From contig NZ_KB894530.1 in the NCBI RefSeq assembly GCF_000374465.1, positions 430,888-494,887 of the forward strand: 64,000 bases of DNA, given 5' to 3'. This document shows, in pieces, positions 18,402 to 27,534 of this stretch. Under the pieces are notes generated by a model. That model was not told the DNA's origin. It searched no databases and worked only from the letters and a program-made list of their open reading frames with translations. Position numbers and translations under genes: made by a program. This DNA is from Ahrensia kielensis DSM 5890 (GTDB lineage Bacteria; Pseudomonadota; Alphaproteobacteria; Rhizobiales; Rhizobiaceae). The stretch's first letter is position 1; every line of letters starts with the position of its first letter.

Positions 18402-19115
18402 CTAGACCATTCCTTTAAGCAACGCCTGTAATTCTTGGTGACTGAAAACAAGTTGATTTGCACCAAACTGCCTTAGCTTTTCACCATATTCAGTTTCGTT
18501 ATGGGGAAGATGCTCGCCGCCCAAAAAGCCGATGCATCGCATTTGCGCAGCGTTCGCCGCCTTCACACCAGCCACCGCATCTTCGATCACAATACAATCT
18601 TGCGGGCGTACTTTCATTTGCTGCGCAGCATACAGGAATAAATCTGGCGCAGGCTTACCGCGTGCCACCATTTCTGCACTGAAAACATTATCATTAAAGA
18701 GGTTTGTAAACCCGAGGCACTCAAGTGCGAAGGCAATACGATGGGGCGCACCGCCTGAAGCAATGCAATAGGGAATATTGGCATCGTTCAGTTGGTCAAG
18801 CGTGCTTTTAGCACCTGCAACCGGCTTTAGCTCTTTGGCAAAACGCACGAAAAGCCGCTCATGCCAAACATCTGGGAAATCCTCGCCGCAAGGTTTTCCC
18901 GTTTGCTCGCTAACAAAAGCCATGTGATCACGGGTTGACGCACCCAAAAACAACGCACGTGCAGTGTCATAATCAGCAACCGCACCACGCACAGTCATTT
19001 CCGCAACGAGTTCTTCAAGTGCAATACGCTCGCTATCGGCAAGCACACCATCAAAATCGAAGATTACAAGTCTGGGTGCTGCCTGTTCAGCAGCACCCGT
19101 TTTGTCATTCACCAT
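18402..19115 (-). CDS. HAD-IA family phosphatase/phosphomutase-like
   Basis: This 237-residue HAD hydrolase (start ATG 19115, MVNDKTGAAEQ) has motif I VIFDFDGVLADSE, a helical cap, motif II IASGGAPHR, motif III Lys in ARGKPAPDLFLYA, and motif IV CIVIEDAVAGV. The set resembles beta-phosphoglucomutase and 2-deoxyglucose-6-phosphatase relatives. It acts on a sugar phosphate in the cytoplasm; whether it removes or moves phosphate cannot be told. The gene overlaps the aldehyde dehydrogenase stop by 11 bases and belongs to the 29632-17267 operon, so its substrate is probably a pathway intermediate or dead-end phosphate ester. Confidence 0.82.
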   Translation of the reverse strand: MVNDKTGAAEQAAPRLVIFDFDGVLADSERIALEELVAEMTVRGAVADYDTARALFLGASTRDHMAFVSEQTGKPCGEDFPDVWHERLFVRFAKELKPVAGAKSTLDQLNDANIPYCIASGGAPHRIAFALECLGFTNLFNDNVFSAEMVARGKPAPDLFLYAAQQMKVRPQDCIVIEDAVAGVKAANAAQMRCIGFLGGEHLPHNETEYGEKLRQFGANQLVFSHQELQALLKGMV

Positions 19116-21489
19116 AAGGAAGCCAGATCGTTTTGATTTGTGTTGCACGGCGCAGAAACTCACGGCCCTGCCCTTGGCTATCATCACGCCAATCGCGTTC
19201 AAATCCGCCATCGGTCCACACAGCTTTCAAATTGCCGATAGAAGCCTCTTCCACCATTTTGACGTTCTCGTTGCTGCCACAATACCAAAGGGCGGCGACC
19301 TCATCATGCTCGGCAAGTGTTTTGGCAAGCACGTCTCTTTCACCCGTAATCAAATTGATCACACCGGCCGGTACGTCTGATGTCTCCAAGACTTGATACA
19401 GGCGCGATGCCAAAAGCGGATGAGCTTGTGAAGCAATCACGACAGCTCTGTTACCCATTGCGACTGACGGCAAAATCAATGACATCATCGAAAGCAGCGG
19501 CACTTCATCCGGGCATACGATACCCATGACACCCCAAGCTTCTGGCATTGCGAGTGTGACATGTTTAGACTTCGTTGCGTGCACAGCTCCATCGAATTTA
19601 TCAGCTTGTGCCGCATACCAGAAACAGCGACGGATTGTCTGTTCGACTTCAGCTGTTGCAGCCTTTGTTGATGATCCATTGCTGGCTGATAAAAGTGCTG
19701 CAAATTCATCGCGGCGCTGGGACATGTTTTCGGCCAGATAATATAAAATCTGCGCGCGATTATGCGCTGTCACACCCGACCAGCCGCCAGCCTTAGCCGC
19801 AGCTTCCACAGCATTACGCACATCCTTACGATTGCCCAAAGCCGCCTGTCCGATGACACCGGATTTGCCCATAACATTGTAGCTTTGACCACCATCAGCG
19901 CGTGCCTGCTTGCCGCCGATATACATTTTTGCGGTTATATCGATCTCTGGTAGCTCGCCTTTGCCTAAGTTCGGCGAAACAGAAGCTTCCAATGGTGTCG
20001 CAGAGCGCGGTTTCCCTTTTTTGCCAGAAGTGGCAACCAGATATTCATGCAGCCCTTCGCGTGCGCCTTCACGCCCGAAGCCGCTTTCGCGGTATCCGCC
20101 AAAAGCAGCACCAGCATCAAACAGATTTGTTGCATTAATCCATACGATACCAGCCTTGACCTTTGCGCCTGCTTCAATCGCGCGGTCAATATTCTGGCTC
20201 CAGATAGAAGCTGACAATCCATAACGACTATGGTTGGCGATTTCTAACGCTTCTGACGGTGTGCGAAACGTCATCGTGCAGGCAATAGGACCGAATATTT
20301 CAGTTTCATTGACCGTATGTGCAGGCTCTGTTCCGGTGAAAAATGCCGGTGCGCAAAAGCTACCTTTTTTCGGAAGCTCTGCTGCCCATTGGTGGAGGAC
20401 CGCACCTTCCTCTTCACCCTTTTTGACCAGCGCATTAATTCGCTTCAACTGGGTGTGGGATACAACCGCACCAACATCCATTGTCTTATCGAGCGGATCA
20501 CCAATGCGGAGTTTTTGCAAACGCGCATCAAGCTTTCCAAAGAATTGTTCTGCAACACCTTCCTGCACGATAAGCCGTGTTCCGGCGCAGCACACTTCTC
20601 CTTGGTTGAACCATACGGCATCAACAACGCCTTCAATGGCAGCATCCAGATCAGCATCTTCAAAAACGATAAAGGGTGATTTGCCGCCGAGCTCTAGCGA
20701 AAGCTTTTTGCCAGAACCTGCAATCTGTTTGCGGATCATACGGCCAACCGCCGTTGAGCCTGTAAAGGCAACCTTATCAACATCGTCATGACCCGTGATG
20801 AGCGATCCGGTTTCCCCATCGCCATGCACCAGATTGACAACACCTGCAGGCAAACCAACATCGACGCAGATTTCGGCGAAAGCCTGCGCGGTCAAAGGTG
20901 TAAGGTCAGCTGGTTTCAGAACAACTGTATTACCCGCAGCAAGGGCTGGAGCAATTTTCCACGCAAGCATTAAGAGTGGGAAGTTCCAAGGAATAACCTG
21001 CCCGCAAACACCAACCGGCTGAAAGCCTGGATATTCGCTTTCAAGCAGCTCGGCCCAACCTGCATGGTGATAGAAGTGACGGGCAACAAGCGGAATATCA
21101 ATATCGCGGGTTTCACGAATTGTCTTACCATTATCCATCGTTTCAAGAACAGATAAAAACCGCTCCCGCTTTTGAACATGGCGGGCAATGGCATAAAGAT
21201 ATTTGGCACGCTCATAACCTGGCAATGCAGACCATTTTGAAAATGCTGCGCGTGCTGCTTTGACCGCAGCATCAACATCGTCTTGCGTTCCTTTTGCCAA
21301 TGTCGCGATCACGCTGTCATCAGCAGGGTTGATCACGTCGGTCATTGGCCCTGTTGGCGCCACGAATTTACCGTTGATAAAATGGCTTATGCCGCCTGAA
21401 TGACTATCCAACCAGCGTTTCACATCAGTGTTGCTTTCGGGAGCAGGACCATATTCCATTGTTTCCATAATTTCCTTGATAGAAGGCAT
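19105..21489 (-). CDS. Two-domain aldehyde dehydrogenase (ALDH16-like)
   Basis: This 794-residue NAD(P)-dependent aldehyde dehydrogenase is built of two ALDH modules. Residues 1-490 form a complete enzyme: VIPWNFPLLML, FTGSTAVGR, LELGGKSPFIVF with the general-base Glu, and the nucleophile in NQGEVCCAGTRL. From about 515 a second module starts (KMYIGGKQARADGGQSYNVM) and covers the cofactor-binding part, but it has no catalytic-Cys segment and ends IKTIWLPYGE. This layout is that of the ALDH16 family. It sits 9 bases after deoC, so oxidation of the acetaldehyde or related aldehyde released by DeoC is the natural role (inference). Confidence 0.88.
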   Translation of the reverse strand: MPSIKEIMETMEYGPAPESNTDVKRWLDSHSGGISHFINGKFVAPTGPMTDVINPADDSVIATLAKGTQDDVDAAVKAARAAFSKWSALPGYERAKYLYAIARHVQKRERFLSVLETMDNGKTIRETRDIDIPLVARHFYHHAGWAELLESEYPGFQPVGVCGQVIPWNFPLLMLAWKIAPALAAGNTVVLKPADLTPLTAQAFAEICVDVGLPAGVVNLVHGDGETGSLITGHDDVDKVAFTGSTAVGRMIRKQIAGSGKKLSLELGGKSPFIVFEDADLDAAIEGVVDAVWFNQGEVCCAGTRLIVQEGVAEQFFGKLDARLQKLRIGDPLDKTMDVGAVVSHTQLKRINALVKKGEEEGAVLHQWAAELPKKGSFCAPAFFTGTEPAHTVNETEIFGPIACTMTFRTPSEALEIANHSRYGLSASIWSQNIDRAIEAGAKVKAGIVWINATNLFDAGAAFGGYRESGFGREGAREGLHEYLVATSGKKGKPRSATPLEASVSPNLGKGELPEIDITAKMYIGGKQARADGGQSYNVMGKSGVIGQAALGNRKDVRNAVEAAAKAGGWSGVTAHNRAQILYYLAENMSQRRDEFAALLSASNGSSTKAATAEVEQTIRRCFWYAAQADKFDGAVHATKSKHVTLAMPEAWGVMGIVCPDEVPLLSMMSLILPSVAMGNRAVVIASQAHPLLASRLYQVLETSDVPAGVINLITGERDVLAKTLAEHDEVAALWYCGSNENVKMVEEASIGNLKAVWTDGGFERDWRDDSQGQGREFLRRATQIKTIWLPYGE

Positions 21490-21498
21490 GTTTCGTCC

Positions 21499-22452
21499 TC
21501 AAGCCATAGCGTGGCGGTTGGAGGCCGAGTAACGGCCGGTAATGTGATGTTCTAACTGGCGTTCAATATCGCCAAGCAGTGAGCTGGCACCAATGCGGAA
21601 CAGATCGTTATGAAGCCAGCGCGAGCCAAGCTCCTCTTTAATCAGAACTTGCCAAGCAATTGCGTTCTTGGCTGTTGAAATGCCGCCTGCCGGTTTAAAC
21701 CCAACGATCTGGCCAGACAGATCCTTAAAATCGCGCAGTGCTCGCAGCATTGTAAGCGATACGGGCAATGTCGCATTAACGCTTTCCTTGCCTGTCGAGG
21801 TTTTGATAAAATCAGAACCAGCCTGCATTGCAATCATCGATGCCTTGTAAACATTGGTCAATGTTTGAAGATCACCAGTGGCAAGAATAGCTTTTAAATG
21901 TGCCTCGCCGCATGCTTCACGCATGGCGCAAATTTCATCATAAAGCGCCTGCCAATTACCCGTCAAAACATGTTCGCGGGTGATAACGATATCAATCTCG
22001 CGCGCGCCCTGCTCTACAGCATAGCGAATTTCAGCAAGTCGGGTGGGCAATGGTGTCAGACCAGCGGGGAAGCCTGTCGCAACCGAAGCAACAGGAATAT
22101 TGCTGCCTTCCAACGCCTTTACCGCATGGCTTACCATCGTGGGATACACACACACAGCACCGGTGGTAATACCCTCAACGCCCAAGGCTTCGAGAATATC
22201 GCCGCGAACAGGACGCCGTGCTTTTGCACAAAGTCGGCGCACGCGGCCTGGCGTATCATCACCAGCCAGTGTCGTTAAATCCATGCATGTGATCGCTTTG
22301 AGAAGCCATGCAGCTTGCCATTCTTTTTTAACCGACCTGCGGCCAGACAGTGATGAGGCACGGCGTTCAGCAGCGCTAAAATTGACAATTTTTCCGTCAA
22401 TCCATTCAGGCGTAAATGCTGTACCCGTCATTCGGGGAAAGTCATGTGTCAT
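21499..22452 (-). CDS. deoC: Deoxyribose-phosphate aldolase family protein
   Basis: This 317-residue class I (Schiff-base) aldolase has the DeoC TIM barrel: CMDLTTLAGDDTPGRV, GAVCVYPTMV, EIDIVITREHVLTGNW (the Asp of the proton relay), LKAILATGDL, DFIKTSTGKESVNAT, and the Schiff-base Lys in IVGFKPAGGIST. The known reaction is 2-deoxyribose-5-phosphate to glyceraldehyde-3-phosphate plus acetaldehyde. The N-terminal 50 residues extend beyond the short E. coli enzyme, as in many alphaproteobacterial DeoC proteins. No nucleoside phosphorylase or deaminase gene is nearby; instead kinase and transporter genes point to an imported sugar or polyol as source. Confidence 0.9.
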   Translation of the reverse strand: MTHDFPRMTGTAFTPEWIDGKIVNFSAAERRASSLSGRRSVKKEWQAAWLLKAITCMDLTTLAGDDTPGRVRRLCAKARRPVRGDILEALGVEGITTGAVCVYPTMVSHAVKALEGSNIPVASVATGFPAGLTPLPTRLAEIRYAVEQGAREIDIVITREHVLTGNWQALYDEICAMREACGEAHLKAILATGDLQTLTNVYKASMIAMQAGSDFIKTSTGKESVNATLPVSLTMLRALRDFKDLSGQIVGFKPAGGISTAKNAIAWQVLIKEELGSRWLHNDLFRIGASSLLGDIERQLEHHITGRYSASNRHAMA

Positions 22453-22474
22453 CGAAAATAGTATCCTTTACCTG

Positions 22475-23476
22475 TCACCCGCGTCCGCGGCGAATGTCGA
22501 TGAAGCGATTAAGAAGAATCGCCGCGATAATAATAATGCCCGTAACGGTCATTTGATAGAATGAACCAAGGCCCAGCAAATTGAAAATGTTGCGTAGTAC
22601 TTGAAGCAACATGACGGCAAAAGCTGTGCCTAGAATGCTGCCGCGTCCGCCAAAAAGAGAGGTTCCTCCCAACACAACGGCGGCAATAGCATCTAACTCT
22701 AGCCCTTGCGCTGCTGTTGGCTGTCCTATCCGCAAACGAGAAGTCAACAAAAGACCGCCCAGCGCGCTCATAATGCCAGAGACCGCAAAAACAGAAACAA
22801 TAATGCGGCGTGTTGGAATGCCCGACAACCGGGCTGCTTCTGGGTTACCGCCCGTTGCATATATGTTTTCACCAAAAACAGTTTTGCTTAACAACAGGCC
22901 TGCCAACACACACAATACAGTGAATATAAGCCCCATGGAACTCAATTGAAAACCTGGGAAAATAGGCACCATTGTTGAAGAGAAAGCAGCAAATGCGCTC
23001 GGCAAGCCTGAAACTGGCACGCCTTCGGTCGACAAATATGTAAGCCCGCGAAACGATACCAATCCGGCCAATGTCACGATGAAACTGGGCACCTGTGCAT
23101 AAGCGCTAATCGCACCCATAAATGCACCGCAAGCAGCACCGGCACAAATTGTTATTCCGATGGCAAGAACGATTGGCATGCCGCTGGCCAACATTATGGC
23201 GGCGATCATTCCACAAAGCGCCACGACACTGCCCACTGACAAGTCAATATTGCCGGTAAGAATGACGAAAGTCATACCTATGGCAACAACGCCGACAACA
23301 GCTGCCTGTTGGAAAAGATTGGAGATATTTGTTGGTGTCAAAAAATTCTCTGACAGAAGCGAAGCAATAGTCACCACGAACAGAAATATAACAATGAAAT
23401 TATATTCGATTGCAAGATTAACAAGGCGGCGCATAGCAGATGGTTTTTGCTCTAATTGGTTCATGATGTCAGCCAT
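22475..23476 (-). CDS. Ribose-type (CUT2) ABC transporter permease
   Basis: This 333-residue permease is related to RbsC/XylH, with about eight to ten hydrophobic segments and hallmark sequences FVILTGNIDLSVGSVVALCG near residue 70, YATGGNPEAARLSGI and AVVLGGTSLFGGRGS. It works as a homodimer in the inner membrane with the tandem ATPase encoded just upstream (overlap of 8 bases) and the binding protein at 28646. CUT2 systems import monosaccharides, polyols or AI-2-like compounds. The product ends with RFIDIRRGRG in the cytoplasm. Substrate is unassigned. Confidence 0.9.
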   Translation of the reverse strand: MADIMNQLEQKPSAMRRLVNLAIEYNFIVIFLFVVTIASLLSENFLTPTNISNLFQQAAVVGVVAIGMTFVILTGNIDLSVGSVVALCGMIAAIMLASGMPIVLAIGITICAGAACGAFMGAISAYAQVPSFIVTLAGLVSFRGLTYLSTEGVPVSGLPSAFAAFSSTMVPIFPGFQLSSMGLIFTVLCVLAGLLLSKTVFGENIYATGGNPEAARLSGIPTRRIIVSVFAVSGIMSALGGLLLTSRLRIGQPTAAQGLELDAIAAVVLGGTSLFGGRGSILGTAFAVMLLQVLRNIFNLLGLGSFYQMTVTGIIIIAAILLNRFIDIRRGRG

Positions 23477-25010
23477 CAGTATTCACTCCTGAATGCTCGC
23501 CAAGAATCTGGCATTTTAGAATTGTGTCCTGATCTGTTTCAGACGGGTTGTAACGGGCGATATTTCGCCCCTCATGAAACACCCATATTGAATCGCAGGC
23601 GGCATAAAGTTCTTCTAGTTCAGAGGATGCAACGATTACGGCTGCACCATCGCGTGCCAGTCCATCAACCAGCTTGTAAAGATCGGCTTTTGCGCTGATG
23701 TCGAGGCCGCGTGACGGCTCATCCAGCAGGAGTAGTTGCGACCCTTTTATGATCCATTTTGCGAGAACCACTTTTTGTTGGTTTCCGCCGGATAGTTGAA
23801 CAACATTTTGTTCTGGACGACCATATTTCGTAGCCAATTGATCCAGCACCGGAATGGTTCGTTTTTTCTGGTAGCTATGACGCCCCCAAAACTGTCCCTG
23901 CATCGACGGCAAGGTGGCATTTTTGTAAATCGGTGACTGGAGGATGAGCCCTTCGGTCTTGCGATCTTCTGGCACCAAGCCAAAACCGTTGCGAATTGCT
24001 GCACGCGGATTTTTGGGTGCATATGGCACGCCATCAAGCGTCATATCCGCTTCATGGCTGCGCGCACCAAACAGTGACATTAGAAAAGACGTTCTGCCTG
24101 ATCCATTTAATCCGGTTAGGCCTATTATTTCACCACGGCGCAATAGGAAATCGCGAATATCGAGGCCCTGTGCACCTTGTAATCGTTTGACATCCAGAAC
24201 GACATCGCCAGTAACTGGTTGACGTTCTTTGCGCTCAATCAGCTGGCGGTCTTTGCCCATGATCGCTTCAATCAAAGCGCTGTCTGGTGTGCCTTCAACA
24301 TCAAAAGTTTCAATCGTTCGGCCGCCGCGCAAGACGGTTACACGATCGCCAATTTCTCGCAGTTCACCTAATCGATGACTGACATAGACAATCGCTACGC
24401 CTTGAGCGGTGAGCTCGCGGATAACCTGAAAAACGGCTTCCAATTCGTTCTCATTTAAAGCGGCAGAAGGTTCATCCATTATGATGACCTTAGCTTCGCG
24501 CGTGAGTGAACGAGCAATGGCCGTGAGCTGTTGATTAGCAATCGACAGGCTTTCTACTTTAGCATCCGGTCCAAATCTGGCGCCAACGCGTTTCAGCGCT
24601 TTTTCAGCTTCGATCCGGCGCGTTTTTGTGTCCAAAATACCGCGATTATTCGGGGGATGTCCTAGAAATAGATTTTGAGCGACAGTCAGTTGAGGAACCA
24701 AATCTAGTTCCTGATAAATCATTGAAATGCCAACCGCAGTTGCTTCTGCAGGGCTGCGAAACTTAACCGCTTTACCATCAACACGTATTTCACCAGAAGT
24801 CGGCATCATTGCGCCAGCGACAAGTTTCAAGAACGTCGATTTACCAGCACCATTGGCACCCAATAAGCAATGTACCTCACCCTTGCGCACATCAAGACCT
24901 GCATCTGCAAGCGCTATAATATTGGGAGGAAAGTGCTTTGAAATATTTGAGATAGAAAGGATGTTGGGCTCTTGCTCAAGACGATCTTTCACTTGCGACG
25001 CTAAGGTCAT
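23469..25010 (-). CDS. Ribose-type ABC transporter tandem ATP-binding protein
   Basis: This 513-residue double ABC ATPase is of the RbsA/XylG/MglA type. Domain 1 has Walker A GANGAGKST, DEPSAALNE and YVSHRLGE, though its signature region (LSIANQQLTAIARS) lacks a classical LSGGQ, as is usual for RbsA-like first domains. Domain 2 has a degenerate Walker A (GLNGSGRTS), signature LSGGNQQKVVLAKW and DEPSRGLDISAK, which is the normal asymmetry of the CUT2 class. It overlaps the SorC-type regulator gene by four bases upstream and the permease by eight downstream, so translation is coupled. Confidence 0.92.
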   Translation of the reverse strand: MTLASQVKDRLEQEPNILSISNISKHFPPNIIALADAGLDVRKGEVHCLLGANGAGKSTFLKLVAGAMMPTSGEIRVDGKAVKFRSPAEATAVGISMIYQELDLVPQLTVAQNLFLGHPPNNRGILDTKTRRIEAEKALKRVGARFGPDAKVESLSIANQQLTAIARSLTREAKVIIMDEPSAALNENELEAVFQVIRELTAQGVAIVYVSHRLGELREIGDRVTVLRGGRTIETFDVEGTPDSALIEAIMGKDRQLIERKERQPVTGDVVLDVKRLQGAQGLDIRDFLLRRGEIIGLTGLNGSGRTSFLMSLFGARSHEADMTLDGVPYAPKNPRAAIRNGFGLVPEDRKTEGLILQSPIYKNATLPSMQGQFWGRHSYQKKRTIPVLDQLATKYGRPEQNVVQLSGGNQQKVVLAKWIIKGSQLLLLDEPSRGLDISAKADLYKLVDGLARDGAAVIVASSELEELYAACDSIWVFHEGRNIARYNPSETDQDTILKCQILGEHSGVNTDG

Positions 25011-25990
25011 GGAGCCTCCATTAAAATTTCAGCGGTGGCTTCATCGGTCACCAAAACAGAGACATAGCCAGCTCTTAACGCAGCCAGAGCAATGCCGTGT
25101 TTTTCAGCGCCCGAAACAACGCCTATTGCGCGCTCTTTTTTGCGTAATTGGTCCAGCCTTAAGCCAACCGTGCGATCATCAAGTTCGGTGTCAACAATCT
25201 CACCATTTTCATCGACGAACCGGCCCAATATATCGCCAACAGCGCCAGCTTCTTTGAGCCTTTTCGTATCATCAGGTTCAAGATATCCCGAGCTCAGCAG
25301 CACTGAATCTTCAGACAAGCCGCCCATACCAAAGCAAATAACAGATGCTTTTTTGGCAAGTTCGAGCACACGCTCGACGATGGGATCTTTCTCAAGCGCA
25401 ACACGTGTTGAGCGGCGGCCAACAATGGCTGGAACAGGAAGCAGCGTTGCTGTGCCGCCAGCGGATTGAGCAAACTCTTCGGCTACAGCTGACGTGCGCG
25501 CAGAAGTTTGCTGCAATGCGGTTGCACCATTTACAAGAACGATATTCGTCCCCGGGTTCCAACCAGAAGGGAGCGCGCGCGCAACAGCAGACATTGTTCG
25601 CCCCCAGCTCACGCCAATTAATGGAGATTTGGGGCTAAGATTTACAATGTAGTTGGCCGCAGCTGAAGCAACAGCATCTGTCATCAAAGACAAATCTGTA
25701 ATGTTTCCCATTGGCACAACAATAGCATCAGAAAGCCCGAAACGCTTTTGAAGTGTAACTTCCAAGCTGGTCTTTCTGTTAGAGCGCGGGATGATTTCAA
25801 TTTTCACCACGCCCTCAGCTTTCGCCTCGGAAAGTAGCTTACTTATCTGCCAGCGCGTTAAGCCCAGTTCTTTGGCAATCTCGGCTTGGGTCTTTTCCAA
25901 ATCATAATATAATTTAGCAACTTGAACCATTAAGTGTTCGCGGTTTTGATCCATCGGAAGGCGCGAATTATATGGATTACGAGGTCTCAT
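25007..25990 (-). CDS. SorC/DeoR-type sugar-binding transcriptional regulator
   Basis: This 327-residue regulator has an N-terminal helix-turn-helix (VAKLYYDLEKTQAEIAKELG, LTRWQISKLLSEAKAEG) and a SorC/LsrR-type effector domain with LIGVSWGRTMSAVARALP and VSGAEKHGIALAALRAGYV. SorC-family proteins are tetrameric repressors that bind a phosphorylated sugar formed by the operon's own kinase. Its gene lies inside the operon, overlapping the kinase gene upstream and the ATPase gene downstream by four bases each. Autoregulated control by a pathway intermediate is therefore likely (inference). Confidence 0.88.
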   Translation of the reverse strand: MRPRNPYNSRLPMDQNREHLMVQVAKLYYDLEKTQAEIAKELGLTRWQISKLLSEAKAEGVVKIEIIPRSNRKTSLEVTLQKRFGLSDAIVVPMGNITDLSLMTDAVASAAANYIVNLSPKSPLIGVSWGRTMSAVARALPSGWNPGTNIVLVNGATALQQTSARTSAVAEEFAQSAGGTATLLPVPAIVGRRSTRVALEKDPIVERVLELAKKASVICFGMGGLSEDSVLLSSGYLEPDDTKRLKEAGAVGDILGRFVDENGEIVDTELDDRTVGLRLDQLRKKERAIGVVSGAEKHGIALAALRAGYVSVLVTDEATAEILMEAP

Positions 25991-27501
25991 ACTGCATTTC
26001 CTGACTGCACTTTTGCCAAATGATGCATCACTGGTGTCAGAGCTTCAGTCGCTTCGCAATAGAGAGGAAGGGTCTTATTGTACCAATTGGTGCGCTCAGC
26101 ATTCGGCAAAATTTGCCGTGTCGGTGACGCACAATGCTTTGCAGCCTCTTTCAAATTATCAAATACACCCAGCGCAGTAGCTGCACATACACAAGCGCCA
26201 ACAAGCGATAGATTATCTTGTTCAGCAACATCAACGGGGCGGCCTATAGCATCGACTGTGGCCTGCATCCAAGCTGCGTTCTTTACAATACCGCCCGCCA
26301 TAACGACGCGGTCAATTTCTACTCCGCACTCTGCAAGCACGCGTAATACATTGGCAGAACCAAGTGCAATTGAGTCAACACATGCAGCATAAAGATCGCT
26401 GCGCCCATGGCCAAGTGTTAGTCCTGTCATTGTACCACGCAGCGCACCATCGCGAATGGGTGTTCTGTTTCCCATCCAATAATCGAGCGCGAGCAGACCT
26501 TCAGCGCGAGATGGTGTCTCAACAACTTCCTGTATGAGCTCGGCATGTCCCTTTTCATCAAGCCCAAAAATCGTATGGGCCAACCAGTTTAGTATTGATC
26601 CAGCAGACACCTGCCCGCATTCGACAAGCCAATCGCCATCACTAAGAGCATTGGGATATGGGCCCCAAAAACCCGACACATCGGTTTCTTGCGCAAGTTG
26701 AGTGAGCTGAACGACGGAAGTTCCACCGATGAACAACATGCCACCTGGAGAGACTACATCAGCGCCCAGCATGCCAATATGCGCATCGATACCGCCTTGT
26801 GCGACCAATGGACGATTTTCCAAACCTAGGTCGGCCGCCATTTCCGCAGACATTTCACCAATGGCACCGCCCACAGCGATAACCTCTTGCGGCAATCGTT
26901 CTGTGAGGTCCGATATGCCAAATTCTGCATATATTTCCGGTACAAAATTATGAGCATCACTGTCGTAATTCCACTTACATGCAGCGTTCATACGCGATGC
27001 AACCCATTTGCCAGTCAGGTCAAAATTCACATAGTCAAGCGCTTCGCAAATGACGTCTGCATCTTGCCAAATTTCTGGCTGATTTCTCTTGAGCCACATA
27101 GCTTTGGGAACGAGCCATTCTACGGCATCAGAACCACCACAGAAACGCATGACAGGATTTTTGACATTTGCCGTCTCACGGCTTTCGCTTTCAGCACGAC
27201 AATCCATCCACAAAAGAGCAGGACGGATAGGCGTGCCATCACGTTTGCATACCGCAACCGTGGATGCTGTCGTGGCGGCACAAACCGCATCAATGCGCTT
27301 AACGCCTGCCGCTTTAATGGCAGCTCTGCCAGCCTGGCGTAGGGCAGAACTCCATTGAAGTGGATCCTGCTCAGCCCAGCCCGCGCGTGGATAAACCGTA
27401 TCATATTTGGCTTCTTCCATTGCGATCATTGATCTTGTTTCAAGATCAAATACGCCCGCCCGAACGCCGCCGGTTCCAAAATCAAAACTCAGTAAATGCA
27501 C
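25987..27501 (-). CDS. FGGY-family carbohydrate kinase
   Basis: This 504-residue FGGY kinase (hexokinase/actin fold) phosphorylates a sugar or polyol with ATP. The start MHLLSFDFGTGGVRAGVFD holds the first phosphate loop, and WAEQDPLQW, LLWMDCRAESES, GGIDAHIGMLGADV, MLFIGGTSVVQL and the C-terminal VMAGGIVKNAAWMQATVDAI are FGGY landmarks. The best general resemblance is to ribulokinase/erythritol-kinase relatives, but substrate residues cannot be assigned by eye. The kinase overlaps the SorC-type regulator by four bases and follows the GatD-like dehydrogenase, so phosphorylation may come before oxidation. Confidence 0.88.
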   Translation of the reverse strand: MHLLSFDFGTGGVRAGVFDLETRSMIAMEEAKYDTVYPRAGWAEQDPLQWSSALRQAGRAAIKAAGVKRIDAVCAATTASTVAVCKRDGTPIRPALLWMDCRAESESRETANVKNPVMRFCGGSDAVEWLVPKAMWLKRNQPEIWQDADVICEALDYVNFDLTGKWVASRMNAACKWNYDSDAHNFVPEIYAEFGISDLTERLPQEVIAVGGAIGEMSAEMAADLGLENRPLVAQGGIDAHIGMLGADVVSPGGMLFIGGTSVVQLTQLAQETDVSGFWGPYPNALSDGDWLVECGQVSAGSILNWLAHTIFGLDEKGHAELIQEVVETPSRAEGLLALDYWMGNRTPIRDGALRGTMTGLTLGHGRSDLYAACVDSIALGSANVLRVLAECGVEIDRVVMAGGIVKNAAWMQATVDAIGRPVDVAEQDNLSLVGACVCAATALGVFDNLKEAAKHCASPTRQILPNAERTNWYNKTLPLYCEATEALTPVMHHLAKVQSGNAV

Positions 27502-27534
27502 TAAGACGCTCCTCCCTAGACCTTAATTGTCACA

